Shown: positions 44,864-53,095 of the stretch, in pieces | Position numbering within the stretch: the first letter of the stretch is position 1 | Layout of the letters: each line of letters starts with the position of its first letter | Source of the DNA: Ulvibacterium marinum | GTDB taxonomy: Bacteria; Bacteroidota; Bacteroidia; Flavobacteriales; Flavobacteriaceae | NCBI RefSeq assembly: GCF_003626755.1 | Contig: NZ_RBCJ01000003.1 | Location: forward strand, 811,859 to 875,858 | Reading direction: 5' to 3' | DNA: 64,000 nt | The notes under the pieces: model-generated | Databases searched by the model: none | Told to the model about the DNA's origin: nothing | What the model saw: the letters and a program-made list of their open reading frames with translations, nothing else | Position numbers and translations under genes: made by a program

Positions 44864-46201
44864 CTATTTTGAGTTGCTTTCCATCATCTTCTTGGCCAAT
44901 TCCGCACCTATCAAGGATTGCAGTAAGTTGGCATCCGTTTTCTGGGAATCTCCGCCACCCTCAATAAAGATTTGGGGGAGGTTAAGCTCTTTTAGTTCCC
45001 GAGCTACCCCTACAGAGGTTTTGTATTGCCACTCCGCGCGTTCCTGGGGTGTGAGGCCGGCATTTACTAATTTGGCGTTTTGATACGCCTCTGCGTCCGC
45101 TGCCACCTTTTTACTCTGCGCTTTGAATTTTTCCACTTCAAATTGCTTCTTTTCCTTGACAAGGTTGAATTCAGCAACCTTGGCCTCGGTTTCCGCAGCT
45201 ATGGTCTTTTGTATCTGTTCTTTCTCCAAACGAGCCCGTTCTGCTGCTTTTTCAGCCTCTCCCCGCGCTTTTTCCTTTTGTGCACGATAAAACTCGCGCT
45301 CGGCCTGCTGCTTTTCCAATTGGGTCTGGGCTACCTCTTCTTTCTGCAATTGGAGGCGCTTATCAAAGGTTTCTTCCCAATCAATTTCCGTAACAACAGC
45401 TTGGACCACTTTTAGACCATAGGCTTTTAAGGAATTGCCTTGCTCACGAACAGGCTCTCCTTGTATTCTTTTTATCCGAAAACGCTTTTGCTTGGAATCT
45501 TTGTTTACCACGGTCCGTACGGTTGTACTGTCCCCAATAATTTCCCTTCGCTCACTTTCTGTATACTCTTCAAGGACGTACATGCCGTTTTCCAATTGAT
45601 CTTTAAAGTATCGATCAAAATCCGAGGCTTGTCCGGAAATGTAATCCTGGGCATCCATAAGTTTACAGGTATTCTTTATGGATTGGTCAATATTGGGAAT
45701 AATCCGGGATCGTATTAAGTTTTGTTCCGTTTTGTTACGATCCGCAACAGATAGGAATTGGGCTTCCCCATCCGTATTTATGCTGATGACCACAGAGGTC
45801 GCGATTCTTGCTTTTACAGCATCACTAAAGGCCCAATATTTGGCGGCATCCCCATTGGCGTATTCGCTTTGCTCACCCAATTCACCATTGGTATTGGGTA
45901 TCACATATTTTATGGGCAGTTCAAATTGGATAGGAATCAATCTTCCCCACATCTTAGTGTGGATACCTTGACGAAAAACAGCCTTTTGCCCGCCCCATGG
46001 ATATTGAACCGCGTATGCGGTTCCCGGTTCGGCATAAAATAGCGTTCCTGTGACAATGCTCAATACGATGCCCAAGAGTATAATCCGTAGGCTTTTACGT
46101 TGGGTAAACCACCCAAGTAATCTATGATTTTTAAATATTGGTTTTGTCAATAAGGTGACAATTCCAATACCAATAATGAGTATTCCAAATAAGGTTAACA
46201 T
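44864..46201 (-). CDS. SPFH/Band 7 membrane protein
   Basis: The 445-residue protein has two hydrophobic N-terminal helices (about 1-16 and 38-55), an SPFH/Band 7 domain (about 65-285) and a long Glu/Lys/Arg/Ala-rich coiled coil (about 280-380). The tail has TPQERAEWQYKTSVGVARELKELNLP and ends near LIGAELAKKMMESNSK. This is the flotillin/prohibitin type of scaffold that forms large oligomers at the membrane. It is monocistronic: a 445-base gap lies upstream, with a 16-base palindrome, and a strong terminator downstream. Partners are unknown. Confidence 0.9.
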   Translation of the reverse strand: MLTLFGILIIGIGIVTLLTKPIFKNHRLLGWFTQRKSLRIILLGIVLSIVTGTLFYAEPGTAYAVQYPWGGQKAVFRQGIHTKMWGRLIPIQFELPIKYVIPNTNGELGEQSEYANGDAAKYWAFSDAVKARIATSVVISINTDGEAQFLSVADRNKTEQNLIRSRIIPNIDQSIKNTCKLMDAQDYISGQASDFDRYFKDQLENGMYVLEEYTESERREIIGDSTTVRTVVNKDSKQKRFRIKRIQGEPVREQGNSLKAYGLKVVQAVVTEIDWEETFDKRLQLQKEEVAQTQLEKQQAEREFYRAQKEKARGEAEKAAERARLEKEQIQKTIAAETEAKVAEFNLVKEKKQFEVEKFKAQSKKVAADAEAYQNAKLVNAGLTPQERAEWQYKTSVGVARELKELNLPQIFIEGGGDSQKTDANLLQSLIGAELAKKMMESNSK

Positions 46202-46646
46202 AATATGAAGTTTTATAGGTTAGACAATAAGGATAGTAACAAAAGGCAAATAATAATTTTTATGATGATGATCATTGCTTTAAATCTTAAAAGGGTTAGG
46301 AATTGTATTCGGATAATCGATTATCCATTTAATATATATAATAAAAATCTATACTTCCTAACGATTTGATGGAAAACAATACAATTGAATATAGTATTGT
46401 AAGTAAAAAAATGAAATGTATTTTAATTTTTTTCGAACTTCCTTGAACCGTATTTTGAATTGTAAGGTTAGAAAGCCTGAGTGTTACAGTTTATAACAAT
46501 TGAAGGGCTATTTTGGGTATTTTTTTTTAAACCAAGGGCCTTTTCATTTAAAAAAGAGGGTTTTTTACTATTTTGATCTTTGGAGAAATAAAAAACCGAC
46601 CAAAAACTTGGTCGGTTAAATTGTAACTTTTGGTGATTTGTTGTGA
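46202..46646. other. Gene-free region before the SPFH gene with a perfect palindrome
   Basis: GGATAATCGATTATCC at 46311-46326 is a perfect 16-base palindrome about 110 bases upstream of the SPFH start. The rest is AT-rich with long T-runs. It also contains the BlaR1 gene's terminator at 46594. No ORF above background. Confidence 0.5.
46588..46617 (-). terminator. Terminator of the BlaI/BlaR1-type operon
   Basis: Minus-strand 10-base stem AACCGACCAA/TTGGTCGGTT (46594-46603 with 46608-46617), loop of four, then TTT ATTTC. It lies 29 bases after the M56-peptidase stop. Confidence 0.85.
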
Positions 46647-48380
46647 CTAATTTTTCTTTTTGGTCGTGATTTCTATAACATCATTTTCAGCTTTTTCCCC
46701 GTATTTTTTAATTGCCTTTTTACCTTTCCAAACATTCATTGTCATAATATCTTCTGACGATAGCTTTTTTACTTGTTTTTCCGTTGCCTTTTTGCCATCA
46801 ATGTAGAATAAGGGTTTTTCTTTTCCATCCACGTCAATGACCAAAGGACTATCTCCTTCAGCAATGACCTCAATAGTTGTGTCATCATCCGAATCTCCGA
46901 TCATCATTACATTCTCTTTTACCTTTCCATCCTTATGTTTTTTGAACTTTACCCTCTTGTTCTTTCTTTTTTTGTCTTCGTCCGATGTAGTTAAATGGAT
47001 GGTTATGTCATCATCGGCTTGTTCATCCATAGTGATATTAAAATTCATTTCATGTAGCGTATCTTCATCAACTTCTTTCCCATCAACAAAGATTTTTTTG
47101 GTTCCGTTTTCCTTTCTAATGTTTATCGTTTTATATTCTCCGGTACGATCTAAGTCTACCCGAACCGTTTCACTGCCTCCCTTGTTTTTGTGCACATGTA
47201 CCCTTTTGGACACTGCATTTCCAAAGGAAATCCCATTGGTTTCATGATTATAAAATATGGTTATCGGCTTAATGGGGTCCTCTGAGCTGGAATTGTAATT
47301 GCCGCTAAATTTTTCACCATCCGGACTTTGGCCACTGATATGTAAAGTAATATCAATGATTTCATTATTATCGTTATGAATTACGATGTACGAGAAATCG
47401 ATATTGTCCTCTGCCAGATTTTTTTTCATTTTTTCCAATTCATCATTGGAAGTATCCTTGTTGATATTCAATTCTATGGATTGAGCATTGCGTACATGGG
47501 AATCTGCGGCCGCATTAAAGGAGTATACCTCTTTGATATTAAAGGACATAAGAAATAGGACTAGCATGGGCAATACCAGAAATAGTTTTATGGTGTTCAA
47601 TTTTTTCGATTGATTCTGATTTAACATGACGATTCGTTTTTTGATTAATGAATTATAAAAAGGATTGGTAACGGTAGGCTTTTTTTCAACTACGGCCTGT
47701 TTTAACATCAAATATTGATAGGTCTTTTTGCAAGTAACCTTTTGGAAAGCCTTTGAATCTGCCAAAAACTCCAAGTTTTGCTTTACAAATGTTTTATAGA
47801 ACCAGATTATTGGATTAAACCATTGTAGGATGAAAACGAGTTCCAACAGGAGAATATCAATAGAGTGGTATTCCTGAGCATGGACTTCTTCATGGGCGAT
47901 GATGGATTTTAGTTCGTCTTGGCTAAACTGAGCAGGATTGTAAAAAATATAATTAAAGAACGAAAATGGAGAAATTCGTTTTTGGGTCTTTACGTGATAG
48001 AACTGTTCATGTCTTCTAATTTCCTCAGTTTTGATAAGCCTTCTTACGGAAGCTAATTGAAGTATCAATCTTGATAGCAAAAAGAGCACACCCAAAGTAT
48101 AGATCATCAGCAAAAGGGTCTCCCAGTTAACAAGCACAGTCTGATTCACGGTCAAGGAATTTTCGGAGGTTATGGGAAGGTTGGTGGTGATTCCGGGATC
48201 TAACAAAACAACTTTGCGTATTTTAAGAAAAGGAAGAAATACGGAGACGACCAGACCACCGACTAAGAATAATCTATTTTCAAAAAAGAGGGTTTCCTTC
48301 CTTAAAAAAAGATGATATGTAACAAAGAACAGCCCGACAATGGCCGATGACTTTAAAAGGTATAAGAAGAAGGCTTCCAT
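46647..48380 (-). CDS. BlaR1/M56-type membrane metallopeptidase with TonB-plug-like tail
   Basis: The 577-residue protein has N-terminal membrane helices (about 8-25, 36-52, 88-112) and the M56 zinc-peptidase motif HEEVH at 163-167 followed by a downstream helix (LLLELVFILQWFNPIIWFYK). Another membrane helix lies near 270, and a long periplasmic Asp/Lys/Glu-rich region follows. The end (about 515-577: PLFYIDGKKATEKQVKK, DIMTMNVWKGKKAIKKYG, DVIEITTKKKN) resembles the plug domain of TonB receptors. M56 proteins sense signals and cleave a BlaI-type repressor. The gene starts directly at the stop of the BlaI-type gene. The signal is unknown; beta-lactams need not be involved. Confidence 0.9.
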   Translation of the reverse strand: MEAFFLYLLKSSAIVGLFFVTYHLFLRKETLFFENRLFLVGGLVVSVFLPFLKIRKVVLLDPGITTNLPITSENSLTVNQTVLVNWETLLLMIYTLGVLFLLSRLILQLASVRRLIKTEEIRRHEQFYHVKTQKRISPFSFFNYIFYNPAQFSQDELKSIIAHEEVHAQEYHSIDILLLELVFILQWFNPIIWFYKTFVKQNLEFLADSKAFQKVTCKKTYQYLMLKQAVVEKKPTVTNPFYNSLIKKRIVMLNQNQSKKLNTIKLFLVLPMLVLFLMSFNIKEVYSFNAAADSHVRNAQSIELNINKDTSNDELEKMKKNLAEDNIDFSYIVIHNDNNEIIDITLHISGQSPDGEKFSGNYNSSSEDPIKPITIFYNHETNGISFGNAVSKRVHVHKNKGGSETVRVDLDRTGEYKTINIRKENGTKKIFVDGKEVDEDTLHEMNFNITMDEQADDDITIHLTTSDEDKKRKNKRVKFKKHKDGKVKENVMMIGDSDDDTTIEVIAEGDSPLVIDVDGKEKPLFYIDGKKATEKQVKKLSSEDIMTMNVWKGKKAIKKYGEKAENDVIEITTKKKN

Positions 48381-48740
48381 TTATTTTTTCTTTTCGATAT
48401 GATCAATGATTTCCTTTAGCTCTTCCACAGAGATTTTTTCTTCCCTAGCAAAAAAAGAGACTAAATTTTTGTAGGAATTATCGTAATAATCAGCTATTGT
48501 GGCATTGATAAACTTTTTGCGATACTTTTCTTTGGTTATTAAAGGATAGTAACGATGCGTGTTTCCAAAAGCTTCATGGCCCACATAATTTTTTTCCTCA
48601 AGGTTTCGTATGATGGTAGATAAGGTATTGTAATGGGGTTTGTCGCCCTTCATTTCACCAAGCACATCCTTGACAAACGCCTTCTCCAACTTCCAGAGAA
48701 TTTTCATTACCTCTTCTTCTTTATTTGTTAATTTCTGCAT
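48381..48740 (-). CDS. BlaI/MecI/CopY-family repressor
   Basis: The 119-residue regulator MQKLTNKEEEVMKILWKLEK has the winged-helix domain (about 1-75, PHYNTLSTIIRNLEEKNYVGHEAFG) and the C-terminal dimerisation helix, as in BlaI and MecI. It abuts the M56 peptidase gene without a gap, the classical repressor-sensor operon. A 16-base inverted repeat overlaps the -33 element of its promoter, so autoregulation is likely. Confidence 0.94.
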   Translation of the reverse strand: MQKLTNKEEEVMKILWKLEKAFVKDVLGEMKGDKPHYNTLSTIIRNLEEKNYVGHEAFGNTHRYYPLITKEKYRKKFINATIADYYDNSYKNLVSFFAREEKISVEELKEIIDHIEKKK

Positions 48741-48757
48741 GCTCTGTTTTTATACCA

Positions 48758-48802
48758 TAAACATACTCTTGTTTTTTTAGTCATACAACTATTTTTATAG
48801 TT
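48758..48802 (-). promoter_or_regulatory. Promoter and candidate operator of the BlaI/BlaR1-type operon
   Basis: On the minus strand TTG (48786-48788), 20 bases, TATGTTTA (48758-48765; one base off TAnnTTTG). The inverted repeat AACTAT-TTTT-ATAGTT at 48787-48802 overlaps the TTG, where a BlaI-type dimer could block transcription. Binding is inferred. Confidence 0.55.
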
Positions 48803-48871
48803 ATTCTTTTCCAAAAAGAAAACAATTTAAGTTCAAATCTTCATTATATATTTATAGTAAAATCCACATGA

Positions 48872-49810
48872 ATGCAAAATGTATTTTACATTATAGTTGG
48901 GCTTATACTATTAGTAGCAGGAGGCCATTGGTTGTTAAAGTCGGCTGTAGCACTTTCACTACGTTTACATATTTCTAGAATCATAATCGGGATGACCGTG
49001 GTTTCCTTTGCCACTTCGGCTCCTGAATTAATAGTGAGCGTCAATGCCGCTTTGAACGGGTTCCCAGATTTGGCTTTGGGTAATGTAGTGGGATCCAATA
49101 TTGCAAATTTAGGCCTGGTCCTGGCCATTATCATTATTATAGGGAGTATAGACGTACGGAAGAGCTTTTATGTTACGGACTGGCCTGTTATGATGGCGTC
49201 CTCCCTCTTGTTTTTTGTATTCATTTATTTTGACGGGGAATTGCAGCGATATGAAGGAGGCATTATGTTCCTGATTCTATTTCTATTTTTGGTTTATCTA
49301 CTGCGTTATCAAAAGCCTGCCGTGGTAGAAGGGGTATCCAAAAATGTAACGCTGTTACCATTACATAAGGCCGTATTGTTATTGGGTATTGGTGGGGGCG
49401 CTCTTTGGGGAGGGTCGGAAATATTGGTTAAGGGAGCTATAGGCTTGGCCTCCTTTTACGGTGTTAGTGATCGTATCATTGGGATTACCGTGGTCTCTGT
49501 TGGGACCAGTATTCCCGAATTGGCCGCATCCATTATCGCCATCATCCAAAAGGAAAAGGCAATTTCCGTAGGCAACCTAATAGGATCCAACATCTTTAAT
49601 CTTTTAGCGGTTCTAGGCATTACCGCCATGATCAAGCCTATTCGAGTTGTGGACCAGGGATTATTGGAAAACGATGTTTTTTGGATGTTGGGCATTTCCT
49701 TCTTGATATTGCCTTTGGTCTTCTTGCCCAAAGGACTACGTTTAGGTTGGCGAGATGGTATGATTCTTGTGGGAATTTATACCGTATTCATCTATTTTAC
49801 GGTAACCTAA
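48872..49810 (+). CDS. Calcium/sodium antiporter (CaCA, YrbG type)
   Basis: The 312-residue inner-membrane protein consists of two Na_Ca_ex repeats of five helices each. The alpha-repeats are visible: MTVVSFATSAPELIVSVNAA with GNVVGSNIANLGL, and ITVVSVGTSIPELAASIIAI with GNLIGSNIFNLLAVLG. It exchanges calcium for sodium or protons. Only 14 bases separate it from the first of the four tandem paralogues, so it may be the first gene of that operon. Confidence 0.94.
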   Translation: MQNVFYIIVGLILLVAGGHWLLKSAVALSLRLHISRIIIGMTVVSFATSAPELIVSVNAALNGFPDLALGNVVGSNIANLGLVLAIIIIIGSIDVRKSFYVTDWPVMMASSLLFFVFIYFDGELQRYEGGIMFLILFLFLVYLLRYQKPAVVEGVSKNVTLLPLHKAVLLLGIGGGALWGGSEILVKGAIGLASFYGVSDRIIGITVVSVGTSIPELAASIIAIIQKEKAISVGNLIGSNIFNLLAVLGITAMIKPIRVVDQGLLENDVFWMLGISFLILPLVFLPKGLRLGWRDGMILVGIYTVFIYFTVT

Positions 49811-49824
49811 AAACCCCCTTTTTG

Positions 49825-51399
49825 ATGAAGTTAAACTACTTTGTCGTTATTTGCTTTCTAATATTTCTTCCGCCATTGTGGGGGCAACAGGAATTTATCA
49901 GGGGTAAGCTGCTGGATGTCCAAACCGGTGAGCCTGTGGTATTCGCTACCATCAGGATAAAGGGAAAGGCGGTAGGAGTCATCTCTAATCAGGATGGGGG
50001 ATTTCGTATTCCCAAAAAGTTCAAGGAATTGGGGGATGTACTTGTTATTTCCAGTATGGGGTATCAAAAGAAGGAAATCCCGATAGCTGGACTATCATCT
50101 GAGGATATCAACATCGTTCGCCTTTTCCAAGGTGTTTTGGAGTTGTCCGAGGCGGTAGTGACCGCTAGGAAAAAAAGAAGAAGACCCTCCCCAAGAAGAA
50201 TTGTCAGAAAGGCTATAGAGGCCATACCGGTCAACTTTCCCCAAAACGCATTCTCTACTATTGGGTATTACAGGGACTATCAGCTTAATCAGAAAAATGA
50301 GTATATAAACCTCAATGAAGCCATAATTGAAGTATTTGATGAAGGGTTTGATGAATTGGATCATAAAACCTCCCAAGTTAGAATTTATGATTACAAAAGG
50401 AATGAGGATTTTAAGAGATACTCATTAGCTGAGCAACGGTACAATTACCAAACCCAACAGAAGGTAATCAATAACGCATTTCTTCCGGATTATGGTGGCA
50501 ATGAATTTATTATACTGAGAATCCATGATGCGTTAAGAAATCATAAGGTCAATTCCTTTGACTTCGTAAATGTTTTGGAACAGGATTTGTTACGAAACCA
50601 CCATTTTTTTTTGGAAGAAGATACGTATTTGGGTAATGACGTTTTGTATACTATAGGTTTTCGGAAAAGTTTACCCGGTCATAGGGTTTATGGAATTCTC
50701 TACATTTCAAAACAGAATTTTGCGATTCATGGAATGGAATATTCCGTATACGATCGTTTAAAAACGAATACCGTTAAGAAAATCAATAAGTATAATACCA
50801 ATAAGCAGCTCGTTTTTGAAGTAATTACGGAGTATAAGCCAATAGAGGACAAAATGTTTTTGAACTATATTTCCTTTCATAATTCCTTTCAACTCTGGGA
50901 TGCTCCGGTGTTTATGCTGCGGGGCATTACTGTTGATCTTTCCAAAAAATGTTTTATCGTCACTTTTAGTGACCTACCCGTACGAAAATCAGCTACAAAT
51001 CTGAGAAATTATAAATTTCGGTTCGAAGGCCGAAAGGTGAAGTTTTTGAGAGGTAATCTTCGTCAAAATGTAATGGAGTTGTATCCCGATATGGAGAAGT
51101 CTGAATCACAGCTTATGTTCAAGGAGATTGAAAACCATGAAAGACGAGGTCGACTTGAAAAGGAGTTTCTCGATATTAAAATATCAGATATTAAGGATTT
51201 GGAAGGCAATGTATTGAATAAATGGATTTCGCGGGATTACCAACAGTTTCGCGAATACTTTGTCCAGCAAATAAATCAAAAGACCCATCCTATTCCCGAT
51301 AGCCTTCTTATGAAAAAGGACAGACCCATATTTAAGGATCAGCCCATTGTAAGACCCGATAATTTCGAGGAGTATTGGATGAATACCCCGTTGAAATAG
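49825..51399 (+). CDS. Tandem paralogue 1: exported protein with carboxypeptidase-regulatory-like domain
   Basis: The ATG at 49825 gives 524 residues with a signal peptide (MKLNYFVVICFLIFLPPLWG); the frame from 49681 runs through the antiporter gene. Residues about 22-110 form a CarboxypepD_reg-like sandwich (GEPVVFATIRIKG, SNQDGGFRIPKKFKELGD, SSMGYQKKEIPI). The larger C-terminal part (about 140-524) is shared by the four paralogues: GYYRDYQLN, YGGNEFIILRIHDALR, MFLNYISFHN, QFREYFVQ, and a C-terminus with EEYWMNTPLK. Its function is unknown; it is probably periplasmic or attached to the outer membrane. Confidence 0.85.
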   Translation: MKLNYFVVICFLIFLPPLWGQQEFIRGKLLDVQTGEPVVFATIRIKGKAVGVISNQDGGFRIPKKFKELGDVLVISSMGYQKKEIPIAGLSSEDINIVRLFQGVLELSEAVVTARKKRRRPSPRRIVRKAIEAIPVNFPQNAFSTIGYYRDYQLNQKNEYINLNEAIIEVFDEGFDELDHKTSQVRIYDYKRNEDFKRYSLAEQRYNYQTQQKVINNAFLPDYGGNEFIILRIHDALRNHKVNSFDFVNVLEQDLLRNHHFFLEEDTYLGNDVLYTIGFRKSLPGHRVYGILYISKQNFAIHGMEYSVYDRLKTNTVKKINKYNTNKQLVFEVITEYKPIEDKMFLNYISFHNSFQLWDAPVFMLRGITVDLSKKCFIVTFSDLPVRKSATNLRNYKFRFEGRKVKFLRGNLRQNVMELYPDMEKSESQLMFKEIENHERRGRLEKEFLDIKISDIKDLEGNVLNKWISRDYQQFREYFVQQINQKTHPIPDSLLMKKDRPIFKDQPIVRPDNFEEYWMNTPLK

Positions 51400-51437
51400 G
51401 TTGAAAAATGGCAGAATAAAACTATAGCACTTACAAA

Positions 51438-53054
51438 ATGGTACTAAGAAATATTAGATATATATACTGTTTGATTTTGTTCTGCTATAGTACAATTCTA
51501 TTTTCCCAAGAAAAGGAATTCATACAAGGCAAACTACAGGATGCGCAGACTGGTGAGCCTGTGGTATTCGCCACCATTAGGATAAAGGATAACGCAATTG
51601 GGGTTATCTCCAATCAGGATGGGGGATTTCGTATTCCAAAAAAGTTCAAGGAATTAGGGGATGTACTAGTTGTTTCCAGTATGGGATATCAAAAAAAGGA
51701 AATTCCGATAGAGAGCTTATCACACAATGATGTAAACATCATCCGACTTTCCTATGGTGTTCTGGAACTAGCGGAGGCAGTGGTCACTGCAAAGAAGAAA
51801 AGACAACTCTCCCCAAGGAGAATTGTCAGAAGGGCTTTAGAGGCCATACCGGTCAACTTTTCCCAGAACTCATTTTCCACCGTTGGGTATTACAGGGATT
51901 ACCAACTTAATGAAGAAAATGAGTATATAAACCTCAACGAAGCAATAATTGAAGTATTTGATGCGGGTTTTGACGAATTGGATCATAAAACCTCTCGAAT
52001 CAGAATATATGATTATAAGAAGAATACGGATTTCAGAAGAAACCATTTTGCAGAACAAAAGTATGACTACCGAACACGTCGAAAAATAATCAGCAATGCA
52101 TTCCTCTCCGGGTATGGGGGAAATGAATTTATTATTTTAAGAATACATGATGCCATACGCAGCTATAAGGTCAATTCCTTTGATTTTGTGAACACTCTGG
52201 AAAAAGATCTTTTAAGTAACCATTCTTTTTTTAGGGAGGAGGATTTGTATTTGGATGATGAGATACTCTATACCATTGGTATAACCAAAAGTGTACCTGC
52301 AAGTAGGGTAAGTAATAAATTATATATAACAGGATACAAAGTAGTAGGCAGACTTTATATATCAAAAAATGATTTTGCTATTCATGGAATGGAATATACA
52401 CTTTATGATAACCAAAATTTCAATATCAATAAAAAATCAAATCCATCAAACCCCCATGGACAACCCATTTTCGAGGTGGTGACCGAATACAAAAGGATTT
52501 ATACCAAAATGTATCTAAACTATATTTCACTTCATAATCTTTTTCGACTTAAGGAAGAGCCAAAGTTCATAGCGGAGGACATTACTGTAGATTTTTCAAA
52601 AAAGTATTTCATCGTCACGTTTAATACCGAGCCCGAGGCTAGATCCGCAAATATCCTAAGGAATTACAAATTCAAGTTTAAAGGACGCAAGTTGAAATTT
52701 TTAAGGAGTGAACTCAACAAAAAAAGAATAGTCCTATATCCGGATATAGAAAAGGCTGAATTGGATGCAATGTTCAAGGAGATTGAAGAAAACAGAAAAG
52801 ACGGTATTCTAAATAAGGATTTGCTTGTTGCCGAAATCGAGAATATCAAGGACAAAGAAGGTAACCTATTGAATGAATGGACTTTTAAGGATTATCAGCA
52901 GTTCCGGGAGTATTTTGTCCAGCGGATCAATCAAAAAGCCAAGCCTATACCAGATAGCCTTCTTATGAAAAGGAACAGACCCATATTTGAAGACCAGCCC
53001 ATTGTTAAACCTGATGATTTTGAGGAGTATTGGATGAACACCCCTTTAAAATGA
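51438..53054 (+). CDS. Tandem paralogue 2: exported protein with carboxypeptidase-regulatory-like domain
   Basis: 538 residues, signal peptide MVLRNIRYIYCLILFCYSTI followed by LFSQ. The regulatory-like domain is nearly identical to paralogue 1, including runs of identical codons around GEPVVFATIRIK and NQDGGFRIPKKFKELGD, while the C-terminal half is less similar. YGGNEFIILRIHDAIRS, KMYLNYISLHN, QFREYFVQRINQ and the EEYWMNTPLK end are kept. It has a small insertion near residue 300 (SNKLYITGYK). It follows paralogue 1 by 38 bases. Function unknown. Confidence 0.85.
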   Translation: MVLRNIRYIYCLILFCYSTILFSQEKEFIQGKLQDAQTGEPVVFATIRIKDNAIGVISNQDGGFRIPKKFKELGDVLVVSSMGYQKKEIPIESLSHNDVNIIRLSYGVLELAEAVVTAKKKRQLSPRRIVRRALEAIPVNFSQNSFSTVGYYRDYQLNEENEYINLNEAIIEVFDAGFDELDHKTSRIRIYDYKKNTDFRRNHFAEQKYDYRTRRKIISNAFLSGYGGNEFIILRIHDAIRSYKVNSFDFVNTLEKDLLSNHSFFREEDLYLDDEILYTIGITKSVPASRVSNKLYITGYKVVGRLYISKNDFAIHGMEYTLYDNQNFNINKKSNPSNPHGQPIFEVVTEYKRIYTKMYLNYISLHNLFRLKEEPKFIAEDITVDFSKKYFIVTFNTEPEARSANILRNYKFKFKGRKLKFLRSELNKKRIVLYPDIEKAELDAMFKEIEENRKDGILNKDLLVAEIENIKDKEGNLLNEWTFKDYQQFREYFVQRINQKAKPIPDSLLMKRNRPIFEDQPIVKPDDFEEYWMNTPLK

Positions 53055-53095
53055 CCTCAAAAAAGTGAAATATGTATAACTGTAGTGATTTCCAT

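Noticed and set aside
46647-48740. Calling the BlaI/M56 pair a beta-lactam resistance operon
   Set aside because: No beta-lactamase or penicillin-binding sensor domain is present; such pairs in Bacteroidota usually have other, unknown signals.
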